From: Coenobita brevimanus | Taxonomy: Eukaryota; Arthropoda; Malacostraca; Decapoda; Coenobitidae | Direction: 5' to 3' | Assembly: GCA_032717465.1 (NCBI GenBank) | Contig: CM064690.1 | Span: 27,275,653 to 27,339,652 of the forward strand | DNA length: 64,000 nucleotides | Shown here: piece after piece, positions 45,588 through 56,194 of the stretch | Layout: each line of letters begins with the position of its first letter | Numbering within the stretch: the stretch's first letter is position 1 | Program-made: the position numbers and the translations under genes | Notes under the pieces: generated by a model | The model's database searches: none | Told to the model about the DNA's origin: nothing | Seen by the model: the letters and a program-made list of their open reading frames with translations, nothing else

Positions 45588-45889
45588 TGACAGGGCAGGT
45601 TTGGCTCTGTACAAACAGTTTGGAAAAGTCTCCTATAAGTTCAACATAATCGTCTAGCGGCAGCAAGAAAAAGCCAAAAGACACACTCGTGCTGAATGGG
45701 TCAATGGTCTTTTTTTTCTTTTCTTTTTTTCTTTTTCGTTCTGTGGGGTTTGTTTAGATTCTGTGCAAGCAATTTCACGCCATGTGCCGGGGAGACGTAC
45801 AGGTGTGTGATGAAGGGGGGTATGATTTACAGCAGACATCCGTAAAGAGTTAGTAAGTAATTAGCAGTAATATATGTGTTTACAGGATT

Positions 45890-46600
45890 TACACAGTACG
45901 TTGAACTTTGAGGTGCTGTTAATGAGTGAAAATGACGCTAAGGTTTAAAATAAAGGCTGCATTAAATGATAGGAGGATTACTTTCCCCTAATGTCCTGTA
46001 TAATAAATGGACCGGGAGAGCAACGTCTGAAGTGCTGTTAAAGGAAGAAAATGAAGTTAAAGTAAAACCTCAAAAGAATGCGTTAATAGAAAGACTGTGC
46101 TTCCTACTACTTGTTTAATATAGAGGTATGAAGTACGAACTCTGAGATGCTGTTAATGAGTGAAAAGGACGCTAAGGTGTAAAACGAAGGCTGCATTAAT
46201 CGATACGAGGATTATATTCGCTAACGCCCCCTGTACTAAATGAGTAGGAAGGAACGAACTTTGATGGGTATTGTGTGATAATGAAACTAAGGTAAAAAAA
46301 CAAACTAAGGGAAAGAGAAAAAAGTTGCAATAATTATTTTGACGATCATGTTCCCTCCGTTCCTGTGTAAATAAATTGGTCTGAATAAAGAAACATGATG
46401 TGCTGCTAATGAGTTAAAAATTAAGCTAAGGTTAAGAAAGTAGCAGCAGAATTTGTCAATATAATGTTTACTAATATCATGTGCAATAAATGGACCCCTA
46501 AAGAACGAATTTCGACCCGCTGTTAATGAGTCAAAACGAAACTGTGATAAAGAAGACTTACATTAATTTATATGACGGTTGTGAAATAAAGGGGCTGGGT
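45890..46600. repeat. Approx. 115-135-bp tandem repeat, six units
   Basis: Units begin near 45903, 46021, 46135, 46252, 46388 and 46503 with GAACTTTGAGGTGCTGTTAA, TGAGTGAAAATGACGCTAAG. Next come GGCTGCATTAATNGATANGA, GGATTA and a CCTGTATAATAAATGGACC phrase. Units 1 and 3 are most alike. No open frame is conserved between units. Confidence 0.92.
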
Positions 46601-46739
46601 GAAAGGTCTTATTAGGGCAAGGGAGTTCCGACAGTAAGATCAAAGCACGACTGAAGGCTGAGGTAAGGGAATTATGACTACTGGGATGAATGCAGTGAGA
46701 TGATCAAGTGTCTGTAAAGATGGGATGACATTATTTTTT

Positions 46740-46830
46740 CATCTTCTCATGTTTACTACTACTACTACTACTACCATTACTACTATTACTACTACTTCAG
46801 CTATTATTATTATTATTATTGTTATCATTA
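46740..46830. repeat. (TAC)n and (TAT)n arrays
   Basis: ACTACTACT and ATTATTATT runs. Confidence 0.93.
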
Positions 46831-46969
46831 TAAGGAGGCATATTCCCTGACATACGACATATATAAAATAAGCATGCTGTTAGCTGTTAGAGTGAGATCA
46901 AAATAATATTTAAGAGTGAAATACGATTGATATAAAAGATCGATTAGTGCATCAGGTAAAAAAGAAATT

Positions 46970-47130
46970 AAGGTGTAAATGAGGGTGAAATTACAGTGAT
47001 ATCAGGGTGACATGAGGGTGAATACAGAGTGAAATCAGGGTGACATGAGGGTGAAATATTTGAAGTCAGAGGGAAATCAGAGTGACATGAGTGTAAAATC
47101 AGAGTGAAATCAGGGTGACATAAGGGTGTG
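46970..47130. repeat. Short minisatellite (GTGAAATCAGGGTGACAT)
   Basis: Seven to nine imperfect units of about 16-34 bp built from GAAATCAGGGTGACATGAGG and GGTGAAAT phrases. Confidence 0.85.
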
Positions 47131-47219
47131 CCATGTGGCCTGTGCCTGTTGTTGTGTCCGCCTGTGTGCTGTAATCTGCGACACCCTAAAATTATATGAT
47201 CCATAACTATTGTAGGGGA

Positions 47220-48368
47220 TGCTGAGGGTCAGGTGAAGGGAGGGGCGGGGAGGGGGGAAAGGGGGAGGGAGAGGGAGGGCAGAAAGGGGAGGAAGTAGTA
47301 AAAGAGGACAGAGAGGGCAGAGGGAAAAATGAGAGGGGAAAAAGAACAACAGAGGGGATAGAATGATGGAAGGAAAGGAAGTGGGTGAAGGGAAGGGTGA
47401 AGGGGAAGGAAGGGAAGGGTAAAGGACAAGGAAGAGGAGAGAGAGAGGGGAGAGTAAGGGGAGGGGGTGGTAAGGAAGGACACAGTGAGGGGAGGGGAAA
47501 ATGTGAGGAGAAAAAGAGCAATAGAGGGGACAGAGTGATGGAATGAAAGGAGATGGGTGGAGGAAGGGAAGGTTGGGGAGGAAACGGGGTGAGGGAGGGG
47601 ACACACAAGGTTAAGGGACAAGTGAGGGAGGTAAGGAGGGGTGAGGCAAGATGAGAGTAGGCGTGAGGGAGAAGAACGCAAGGGAAGAGGAAAGCGAGGA
47701 AAGGAAAACAAAGGGCAAGGGAGGAAATGAAAAGGGGTGAGAGAGGGATAGAAACAGAGTGGTTGACAGCATAAAGAAAGTAGAAGGGAGAGTAGGGGAG
47801 AGGGGAGAGAGATGAGGACAAGGATGAAAACGAGTGTGGGGAAAAGAAGAGGTGTGAGAGGAGGAAAAAAAAAAAGGTGAGTGACGGGAGAAGAAGAGGT
47901 GACAGGAGAAAAAAGAGGTGAGTGAAATGAGAGAAATATGTGAGTGAAAGAGAAGCAGAGGTGAATAAGAGGAAAAAATGTATGAGTAACGGGAGAAAAA
48001 GAGGTGTGTGAGATAAGAAAGGGAGGTGGATGAGGGAAGAAATGGAGGTGAATGAAGGGAGTTAAACAGATTAATGTGGGGAGGAAGAAATGTGGGTGAG
48101 AGGGGAAAAAATTGGCGAGTAAGGGGAAAGAGAGGGGAAACAGGGAATGGACTGAGGGAGAAGGACAAGGGAGAGAGGGATGCAAAATAAGGAAGTGTGA
48201 GAAGGAAAAGAACTGGACATGAAAAAAAGCAAGGTGGAGGGATAGAGAGGACAGAGGAAAGAGAGAAGGTAGGAAGTGATAGGGGGGAAAAAAAGGTGGT
48301 TGTACGTGAAAGGAGGAAAAGGCTGGGGAAGGAAAATAAAAAGGGGTGCGCTGGAAAAAAAAAAAAAG

Positions 48369-48405
<37 letters not shown>

Positions 48406-48540
48406 AAAGGGATGAAGTAGGTTGGATGGGAATATCAGGTGTGGAAACGGGGAGAAGGGTATATCAGAAGAGAAAGGCAGGCGAAAAAAAGGAAAAGGGG
48501 CGCATGAAAAGAGACGAGTGGGGCAGGTAAAGGGATAAAT
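47220..48540. repeat. 1.3-kb purine-rich tract
   Basis: A/G-rich plus strand. Internal duplication: AAAAATGAGAGGGGAAAAAG then AACAACAGAGGGGATAGAAT (47312) matches AAAATGTGAGGAGAAAAAGA then GCAATAGAGGGGACAGAGTG (47499), a period of about 185 bp. From 47830 to 48140 a smaller GAGAAAAAGAGGTGAGTGA unit of about 30-35 bp repeats. A GA run lies at 48374-48400. Frames up to 318 codons on the minus strand are low complexity. Confidence 0.9.
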
Positions 48541-48637
48541 GTTAAACATGACGTGGTTTTACTTTTTTTTTAACTTGCAAGCATCAAAGCCTCGTTTCAC
48601 CAACGTATTTCACCTTAACAAGAGTTCCTATATTGCC

Positions 48638-48835
48638 TTCACTCTGACTTGGCCTAAAGCTACCATCTCTCCAGTTTGAATGCTGAGTTATAAGAGATTA
48701 ACACTGAAATATGATTTTTGTCACAAAGAAGTGCTATGGACAGAATGCACTGCCGTAGCATTATTTTTTTGCTGCCATTGAGGACCATGAAACAAGCTGC
48801 AAATGGACAAAAATCTCTGCCAAGTTAGAGTAAAA
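48638..48835 (+). repeat. M1 foldback element, copy 7
   Basis: Left end TTCACTCTGACTTGGCCTAA, right end TGCCAAGTTAGAGTAAAA. The interior GTCACAAAGAAGTGCTATGG and AAACAAGCTGCAAATGGACA match the family. 198 bp. Confidence 0.92.
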
Positions 48836-48900
48836 ACATAATAATAATAATAATAATAATAATAATAGTAATAATAATAATAAATAGTAAAAACAGAACA
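48836..48900. repeat. (TAA)n array
   Basis: ATAATAATA run immediately after the M1 copy. Confidence 0.95.
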
Positions 48901-49122
48901 ATAGTGATGGTTTTGGGGATGGTTATATATACCCCGGAAGTTGGAAGCCTCATAAAAGCTCAGTAAATCGCATGAAAAAAAAAAAAGGATTATTTTAAAC
49001 CAGACGTCATCCTAATCAAGGTAAGAGAAAAGGTATGAGAAACGGAAGGAAAGCAGGTGAGAGCAGGAAAAGAGGTTAATGAGGGGACATAAAGGAAAGA
49101 GGCAAGTGAAAGGAAAGAACGA

Positions 49123-49125
<3 letters not shown>

Positions 49126-49157
<32 letters not shown>
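49126..49157. repeat. (GA)n microsatellite
   Basis: Perfect GA run in a purine-rich stretch (49020-49205). Confidence 0.96.
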
Positions 49158-49161
<4 letters not shown>

Positions 49162-49296
49162 GGAGAGAGAGCATGAGAGTTTAGGGTAGAGGGGTGAGAG
49201 GGAAGTATCGCATTTACGAGGCTTGTTATGCGGGGCAGTATAATTGACTATGTACAAACCAGAACTTTTAGTGAATATGCACGCAGCTGGACCCAA

Positions 49297-49708
49297 GAGC
49301 AGGAGGGGTTGCTAGGATTCACCAGAGCAGGAGTGGGTTGCTAGGATTCACCAGAGCAGGAGTGGGTTGCTAGGATTCACCAGAGCAGGAGTGGGTTGCT
49401 AGGATTCACCAGAGCAGGAGTGGGTTGCTAGGATTCACCAGAGCAGGAGGGGTTGCTAGGATTCACCAGAGGAATTGCAAGGATTCGCCAGGGCAGGAGG
49501 AGAGGTTGCTAGGATTCACCAGAGGGGTTGCAAGGATTCACCATAGAAGGAGGGGTTGCTAGGATTCACCAGAGCAGGAGGGGTTTCTAGGATTCACCAG
49601 AGCAGGAGGGGTTGCTAGGATTCACCAGAAGGGTTGCAAGGATTCAACAGAGAAAGAGAGGTTGCTAGGATTCCCCAGAGAAGGAGGGGTTGCTAGGATT
49701 CACCAGAG
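49297..49708. repeat. 28/29-bp minisatellite
   Basis: About 15 head-to-tail units of the type GAGCAGGAGTGGGTTGCTAG followed by GATTCACCA. The first five units are nearly identical. Later units have 8-10-bp deletions (CACCAGAGGGGTTGCAAGGA). There are no spacers between units, so it is not a CRISPR array. Confidence 0.97.
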
Positions 49709-49819
49709 GCAGAAGAGGAAGAGGCAATTTCTTTATTATTATTGGTATTACATTCTTTCATCATGATCCTGATTCTCTTTAACAGTTACAGATGATGAAT
49801 GATGAAAAAGAAACATTAT

Positions 49820-49855
49820 AATAATTATAGTAGTAGTAGCAGGCAGTAGTAGTAG

Positions 49856-49889
<34 letters not shown>

Positions 49890-49965
49890 CAGAAGTAGCA
49901 GTAATAATAATAATAATCATATTATTGTTATCATCATTATTATTATTATTATTATTATTATTAAA
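49820..49965. repeat. (AGT)n, (GGT)n and (AAT)n arrays
   Basis: AGTAGTAGT runs, a GGTGGTGGT segment, then AATAATAAT and ATTATTATT. Confidence 0.95.
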
Positions 49966-50192
49966 CTTGTCAGAAAATTATTTAATAAATTTTTCTTTCA
50001 ACGACCACTTTCTTGCTTGTAATTAACGTCTTACAGAAAAAGTATAACTACCCGGTACATGAAGAAACTGCGCTTATTGTGATGATATATCAATACGTGC
50101 GTATGATTATCATTCTCTCTCTCTCTCTCTCTTGTTGGATTCAGAGAGCAATAAAAACAGTCAGCAGTCGTATTAATCTTCCCGGTGCCTAA

Positions 50193-50492
50193 ATACTGAC
50201 AAATGATGCAAGGGAGTTGAGGTACAACAGGATTCTGGAACAGAATTGTAGGATAGCCAATGAATACTTGAACAAGGATACGGTCATTATCTGGGACAAC
50301 AAAACTTCTGCCCAGTTTAAACTTCTTGCTAAACAACTGCAGGCTAATAATGCAGTAGTGTGGCTGTGTGGATGCGGGTACGAGTATGCGTCAGGAACAA
50401 TAGTGTTTGACAGACCAGGAAAAGTGAACAGCGACACCCAGCTTACACATGCCTGTTACGGTGGTGTTTTACGGGTTTTAAAAGGCAAATGA
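50193..50492 (+). CDS. Orphan open frame of 99 codons, possible exon or element relic
   Basis: Opens after TAA at 50190 and closes with TGA at 50490-50492. No ATG near its start: the first methionine-like option is a TTG at 50217. Residues include DARELRYNRILEQNCRIANE, then TVIIWDNKTSAQFKLLAKQL, then a Cys-containing VVWLCGCGYEYA segment. Composition is balanced and hydrophobic residues alternate as in a folded protein, unlike all low-complexity frames here. A pyrimidine tract ending GGATTCAG (to 50142) resembles a splice acceptor, but a stop lies between it and the frame. I recognise no family. It may be an exon piece, a transposon or virus-derived relic, or chance. Confidence 0.25.
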   Translation: MLTNDARELRYNRILEQNCRIANEYLNKDTVIIWDNKTSAQFKLLAKQLQANNAVVWLCGCGYEYASGTIVFDRPGKVNSDTQLTHACYGGVLRVLKGK

Positions 50493-50499
50493 TCCGTAA

Positions 50500-51060
50500 A
50501 GCCGAGAAGTCCACTGTCTATAATTGGGGACGTAATCTACCCCAACCGTATTATGATCCACGAAAGGGTATGGGAAAGTGCAAATGGATTTCTTTTCTGT
50601 TCGACTGGCTGTGTTTGTGAGTCTGTATATTTAATCTAATCTTTAACCTAGTACGTTACCTTTTTATTATGCTCTCCACCCGAGACTCAAATAACTAAAG
50701 TTGCCGGAAAACAGAAGGACACACTATGATCAAATTTACACATGCTTGGGAGAAGGTTAATCGACATGAACCAGCTCTGAGGAAACTAAGACGCTATATT
50801 AAGGTTGGAAATTTATGATGCTGGCAGGAAATTCTGACACATCGCGACGCCAGCCGAAGGAGATTAACCCTTTCTCTGGCGCTGTCGCATTTAAGTTTTC
50901 TGCTTTGGCTCCAGCAAGACGATTTAAATCAACAATGGGAAATCATCAGACATTGGGCTACGGATTCTTGGTGCATGACTACCAGCAAGAAAACTAATTA
51001 ACGCGAGAGTATAACATCATCATCATTACCATCATCATCATCATCATCGTATTTCCAACT
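50500..51060. other. Non-coding with an M3 copy
   Basis: M3-type sequence at 50863-50960: TTAACCCTTTCTCTGGCGCT, core GCAAGACGATTTAAATCAAC. A CATCATCATC run lies at 51017-51048. Confidence 0.5.
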
Positions 51061-51406
51061 CATATAAATGTATGGGGCAGGATACAGAAAGATGAAATTT
51101 TACCAACAAATGTCATGTAAGTGCCCACTGAAAAATGAGCAATACACTCAGTCACTCATAAATCAGGTATTCGAAATATATGTTCAGATATTTTATGAAC
51201 GCATGGATGAATACACGCGGCAAAAAAAAAGAAAAGAAAAAAGAGTATTTCCCAGAAGGGGTTAACTGTAGGAGACAAACTTAAAGTACAAATAACAATA
51301 ATTATTCTCTTACCTTTTCTTCAGCCACCCTCTTCTGAATCTGCAAGCAAGAAAAAGGTTGGTTAACATGAATTTTGCCATATTTTGCATTTCACTAATA
51401 CCACAC

Positions 51407-51408
<2 letters not shown>
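51061..51408. other. Non-coding region
   Basis: Nothing recognised beyond an A-rich stretch near 51220-51242. Confidence 0.35.

Positions 51409-51485
<77 letters not shown>
51409..51485. repeat. (GA)n microsatellite
   Basis: Perfect GA run of 77 bases. Confidence 0.98.
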
Positions 51486-51488
<3 letters not shown>

Positions 51489-52060
51489 CGAGTGAAAAAT
51501 TTGAAACGGGAGGGAAAAAAAAAAAAGGTGGAAGGATGAAGGGATAAAAAGAATTAAAGTATGAAAATGACGTGAGAGGGCAGAAAAGGGGAACAGGAAA
51601 GCAGGAATAACTTAAACAAGAAATTAATGAAGAACAAAGGAAAAATAAATAAAAGCATAAAATATAATTAAGAAGAGAATTGGGAAACGTAGAATGATAA
51701 AGAGATACCAGAAGAACAACGATAATGGAATGAAGGTAAAAATAAAGAAGAATCAGGCAGAGGAAGAACTGATAAAGGAAAGAACGGAAAGAGGTGTGAT
51801 AAGAGGAGGTATTAGGAGATATATGGAAGAAAAACAGTGGGCGAAGAAGAAGTAAAGATAACATATACTGCGATGAGAGACATATAAGAAAAAAGATAGT
51901 ACAGAATAAATAAAGGAAGAATCAGAAAATGGAAGAAGGCTGACGAATGAAGAAAAAAGTATTAAAGAGGGATAAAGTGACGAACAAATGCAAAATAAAT
52001 AAGTAAATAAATAAAGGCGAAGGTGAGACATTAAGGAAGAGGGATAGAGTAACTTACACA
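51486..52060. repeat. Purine-rich tract
   Basis: A-rich GAAGAA/AGAAGG sequence. Frames on the minus strand are Ser/Leu/Phe low complexity. Confidence 0.8.
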
Positions 52061-52061
<1 letters not shown>

Positions 52062-52093
<32 letters not shown>

Positions 52094-52150
52094 CTTCACG
52101 CCAAATCATACTTCCTGTTCCGACCCTGGCTTGATTGCGTGTGGTTTATT

Positions 52151-52220
<70 letters not shown>
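52062..52220. repeat. (AC)n and (GT)n microsatellites in inverted arrangement
   Basis: AC at 52062-52092 and GT at 52154-52220, which could pair as an imperfect hairpin with a 60-bp loop. GTGTGCGTGTG-rich sequence continues to 52312. Confidence 0.96.
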
Positions 52221-52224
<4 letters not shown>

Positions 52225-52492
52225 TATGGAGTGTATGCTTGCGTGCTGGTTTTCATTTTGAGGTGTGAGTGAGGGTATGTGCGTGTGTGCGTGTGTGTAT
52301 GTGCGTGTGTGTCCGTGTTCAGGTGCATGAATATGTGTTTTTAAGGAGACTCAGTGTCTTATATGATTACCAGATTTATGAGAATATATTTGCGTTTCTC
52401 TGTTTTAATGTTATTTACGTGTATCATTTTTATCATCATTTTATTAACGTCGTGATAAACACCTGCCTATTAGACTCCCATGAATCACTCTC

Positions 52493-52512
52493 AGCTGAAT
52501 AAAATCGTCTGG
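52493..52512 (-). repeat. M3 core, perfect
   Basis: AGCTGAATAAAATCGTCTGG matches the consensus exactly. It is preceded by AGACTCCCATGAATCACTCT, which is also found upstream of the core at 26506. Confidence 0.88.
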
Positions 52513-52630
52513 CTGGAGAAAATAACGGGAGAAAATGCCACAAAAAATTAACGATGACAGTATTATTATTTTTTTACTCGCCTTCAGCTCAGCCTTTATC
52601 TGGTGTTAGCTGAAATAAATTTCTAAAGAC

Positions 52631-52742
52631 TTAACCCTGAGGGGACTAAGGCTGACAGGCTCCTAGAATACACTCTCAGCTGAAACTAATCGTCTGGCGC
52701 TTACTAGAATAAATTACTTAGGACGCGACCATAAGAGGTTTA
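52631..52742 (-). repeat. M3 foldback element, complete copy
   Basis: A 112-bp copy from TTAACCCTGAGGGGACTAAG through the core AGCTGAAACTAATCGTCTGG (52678-52697) to GGACGCGACCATAAGAGG and TTTAA. Confidence 0.85.
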
Positions 52743-52844
52743 ATTAACAGTAAAAATGACACCAAGATCTAAGGATATTATCCAATACTCTTATATGCTA
52801 TTAATAACATCACAACAGATTTTAGTCCAACAATTATAAAACGC

Positions 52845-52980
52845 TTACACTGAATTATGAAAAGGTGGTTGGGTTCCTGAGTTCGGATTGCTGGGTTTCA
52901 AAAGTTATCGCTCACTGATTCGTTTTCTTTCGTGATGTAGTGAATCAGTACTTGTGTCCGCAACTGTACATTTCCATCAT
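52845..52980 (+). repeat. Dispersed repeat D, copy 2
   Basis: Same order of phrases as 12655-12795: TGAATTATGAAAAGG, GGGTTCCTGAGTTCGGATTG, CTGGGTTTCAAAAGTTAT, CGCTCACTGATTCG, GAATCAGTACTTGTGTCC. Confidence 0.65.
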
Positions 52981-53173
52981 TTGTCTGGGCAACTTTTTTT
53001 CTGGTTACCAACAGACATGTTTGTTAAGTAGAGAGTAAAACACAGAAGATAAATGAGTAGTAACAGGACAGCGAGATTTTTATTCATCACCACATCAGTA
53101 TTATTAGTCTGATCCTTCTTCGTTCTAAATATCAGAAGTCTATTCGCAAATATCTAAAAAAGGAATAATCTGG

Positions 53174-53176
<3 letters not shown>

Positions 53177-53217
<41 letters not shown>
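53177..53217. repeat. (GA)n microsatellite
   Basis: Perfect GA run. Confidence 0.97.
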
Positions 53218-53220
<3 letters not shown>

Positions 53221-53261
53221 TGGGGGATTCAGAAGGCGTGACCCAAACAGGACATGACTCT

Positions 53262-53325
53262 GTGATTGTTAGCTCAGCGGTAAATATCCGTCATAACAGC
53301 CTGCCAGACATAAGTTAAATCCGCC
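53262..53325 (+). repeat. Decayed tRNA-like sequence
   Basis: TTAGCTCAGCGGTAAATATC contains a consensus A box (TAGCTCAGCGG). About 35 bases on, AAGTTAAATCC could be a decayed B box. No full cloverleaf. Its 3' end overlaps the left end of an M3 copy. Confidence 0.4.
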
Positions 53326-53412
53326 ACTATGATTGCACTTTCAACCGAACTCAGGACACCACCAGAAAAAGTTATTCATGTAAGGGAGGGCCTCTGGTAG
53401 TGAAGGGGTTAA
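53315..53412 (+). repeat. M3 foldback element, complete copy
   Basis: TTAAATCCGCCACTATGATT on the left and GGCCTCTGGTAGTGAAGGGG then TTAA on the right, with a decayed core ACCAGAAAAAGTTATTCATG. Confidence 0.85.
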
Positions 53413-53459
53413 TGAATATACACCTGTACCCCGCGAAATAGAAACGCTTCCTGTATGGT

Positions 53460-54010
53460 GAGCAAAAAAACGTTTCTAACCCATCCAGATCAAAACGTTT
53501 CCCCTACACTAAATTAAGTCGTCTGGAGATGGCAAGATTAAGAACTAAAAACAGCAGAGTATCATACTGAGGAAGTAAAATTTGCTACGGTAATTCACTA
53601 GACGGCGTTACCTGCGGTAGTTACTGTTACCGATGCCTTACTAGCACTCTCCTCTCTTCACTTACGCCACCACAGTCACGCAGTAAAGAATCTCCGTGGA
53701 CTTTGCAATCATGAACCTCTTGAGCTGCAGTACGTCGTTCATGCTTTCTTCTTTAAAATCTTCCAACGTATTTATTTACCTCTGGATAGATTTCTCGAAC
53801 TTAAGGTGATAGATAAGACCTTGGAAAACTCCTTCACTACCCCTGGGCACTCCGAAACTGAGGGAAATCATCTGGAAAATAGCAGGGAACATTACAAAAC
53901 AAGACGACTCCACACTGAAGGCGTTACTTGCGAAATGTCAGTGCTACCCGTGCATTACTCGTCCCTCCTGTGTCATCATAGGTCACCGGGGCCAAGCAGG
54001 AAGGGATTTA
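53460..54010. repeat. Approx. 340-bp diverged tandem duplication
   Basis: Reverse M3 core (53508-53526), then ACTAGACGGCGTTACCTGCG and CTGTTACCGATGCCTTACTA in the first copy. The second copy has a decayed core (53855-53875), then CTGAAGGCGTTACTTGCGAA and GTGCTACCCGTGCATTACTC. Each is followed by a cytosine-rich stretch and a (G)TCACG/GTCACC phrase. Confidence 0.65.
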
Positions 54011-54059
54011 TGTTACAAATTTCCGTGCTGTCGTCAAGTAAGACATTTTTTCTTTCCCA

Positions 54060-54345
54060 CGAGGGTTTAGGTGAGGTTAAGTTGGATTTGGTCAGATTTA
54101 GTTGTCTGAGTTAGAACAGGAGTGGTATGATTAGGTTAGGCTGTTAGAGCTAGGATATGACTGGTTTAGTGGCGCTGGGCTGTTAGAGTTAGGATAGGAT
54201 TGGCATGGTTAGATTAGGCTGTTAGTTATGATTGGTTAAGTTAGGTCTGGCAGTTATAGTTAGGATATGATTGGCTTCGTTACGTTAGGCTGTGAGTTTG
54301 GACTGGACTGGTTTGATTAGATTCGGCTGATGGGGTTATGTTGTA
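54060..54345. repeat. Minisatellite, unit about 45-55 bp (GGTTAGGCTGTTAG)
   Basis: Five diverged units containing GATTAGGTTAGGCTGTTAGA, GCTAGGATATGACTGGTTT and TAGGATAGGATTGGCATGG. Although TTAGG occurs, it is not the perfect (TTAGG)n arthropod telomere repeat. Confidence 0.82.
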
Positions 54346-54480
54346 AATAGTTTAGGCAGGTTTGTTTCATGTTATGTTTACAGCTCTACTGGAAGAGAAA
54401 TATTTTGCTTCACGTGGCCAGGAAAGGTCGACCGTCTTATAAATGTTACCTCTAATATAATGCAACCGATCTAATGTGAA

Positions 54481-54720
54481 ATGCTTCTCGACCATAAGAT
54501 TATCATGTCCTTTGAGAAATTTGTATTACTTGGAATAAACCTCACTCTCGCTTAAATTTCCTATGGTGTTACCCATAATAAAAGAGTAATGCTGACCCGA
54601 CCGTGAGAGGGGTTAATGGAGGCGGTATTATCGCTCTCAAACTCACGTGACTCATCCTTAACTAAGTAAAATCGTCTGGAAAAATGAGGGAGTACATATA
54701 ACCCGATTAGCACACTTCAT
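54481..54720 (-). repeat. Two adjoining M3 copies sharing a TTAA
   Basis: One decayed reverse copy ends GACCGTGAGAGGGG then TTAA at 54616. The next starts at that TTAA (54613) and has GACTCATCCTTA and the core AACTAAGTAAAATCGTCTGG (54660-54679). Confidence 0.75.
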
Positions 54721-55379
54721 AAACTCATCATGCTAACCCATCATACTAATGCTGAATGTCATATGCCAAGTATAACAAAAATTAGTGTGTTATAGTGGCC
54801 AGATAGCAATGTGTATCAATTGAACTACGGGACATCGAGTACAATATCAGTCTGCTGGCCAGTCGAGTCAGATACATGAGAAAGGATTTGTTACCTTTGT
54901 TTATTTTGAGACATTTTGAGCATGCAGTAACTAACACCACATACCACCAAAGTAAAAGAAACTTGATAAATCACACAGAGAACCTATTGCCATTTAAACC
55001 TATTTATATCAAACCTCCCAAAGCTACATCCTACAGTATTTAAATCATACATTGTTAGTGGAGTAGCTACTCTTAAAGGCGTAATAATCAGACAGAACTT
55101 TGGTGAAATAATTATTGCAATACAGTCTGTAATTACACCACATTAAATTTAACATGCGGACGCGTTATGGTGACTATTTTCATCACAGGATTGAGGTTTG
55201 TCAGGAACAGTCTGGATTACGCCCTCTTTCTCGTAATACATGGTAGTTATGTTAAGAAAACGACCCTAATCATAACATTACATTTACATGTAACTTATGT
55301 CCCTTTCACCAGTATGAAGGCTAAGGAACCCCCTCTGTTTTCTTCAATCTTATCTCAGCAGTTTTCCCAACATTTCCTT
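54721..55379. other. Unique AT-rich region
   Basis: No repeat recognised. The 113-codon frame at 55167-55508 runs into the tandem repeat that follows and has no domain. Treated as chance. Confidence 0.4.
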
Positions 55380-55950
55380 TCATCTTTAGAACATTTATAT
55401 CTGCCTCTGAAAATTGCCTTCGAAAGTATATTTGTCTCTAAACTGTTTGTAATAAGCATCTCTAATTACTTCTACAGTAAGTTTCTACCCACTTGCAAGA
55501 CCTATTAAAATGTCCCCACTAGTATATTAATCTCTCACGTTTGCAGTAAGACTTTCAGTGGCAGAGTCTAAACTTTTTGCAAGACTTCTCAAAATATTTC
55601 CACACAATAACATGCATCTCTATGCTAACTGCAACATGCCCTTCAAAACAGCTCCCACAGGCAATTTCTGTATAAAAATTTTTGCAGCAGATCTCAAAAT
55701 AATTTCTTTCAGGTAGACTGCTTATCTCTGAAACAATTGCAAGAGTCCTATAAACAGACTTCCAGACACTAACCTCAACTCTCAAACATTTGCAACAGAC
55801 CTCCCTGAATTCGTCCAAAAGTATATTCATCACAAACATTAGCAACAGGTTTCTCAAAGTGCCCCAATATAAACACTGATAAGAATTCTCTAAATATTCC
55901 CACTGAGCAATATGAATCCCTATCCCTAAAATATCTGCACAATGTCTGTC
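55380..55950. repeat. Degenerate tandem repeat, unit about 60 bp
   Basis: Eight to nine diverged units with an AACATTTGCAACAGACCTCT-like phrase, TCAAAATATTTCCAC and a (A)TTAATCTCTAAAC phrase, at about 55-65-bp spacing. Confidence 0.78.
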
Positions 55951-55969
55951 AAAAGATCTCCCACAGTAT

Positions 55970-56130
55970 CATCCCACAGCCCCCTCAAACACTGCCACAT
56001 AGCCCTCCCCCCCATAAACGCCCACACACAACCCATCAACACTCACACAGCTCCATGCATGCCAATACAGCCCCCTCAAACACGCTCACATTGTCCCTGC
56101 AAACATCCTCACACAGACCCCTGAAACACC

Positions 56131-56194
<64 letters not shown>

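Noticed and set aside
47229..48549. Minus-strand frames of 312-318 codons
   Set aside because: They lie wholly in purine-rich DNA and give Ser/Pro/Leu/Phe low-complexity products, with three overlapping open frames on the same strand.
49297..49708. CRISPR-like array of 28/29-bp repeats
   Set aside because: Units are directly adjacent without spacers, vary in length, and the genome is eukaryotic in character. It is a minisatellite.
53262..53325. Functional tRNA gene
   Set aside because: A consensus A box is present, but the B box is decayed and the acceptor stem does not pair.
54060..54345. Interstitial telomere repeat (TTAGG)n
   Set aside because: TTAGG occurs only as part of a 45-55-bp degenerate unit, with no run of consecutive TTAGG.
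55167..55508. 113-codon plus frame
   Set aside because: The 3' third runs through a tandem repeat, composition is AT-driven and there is no domain.
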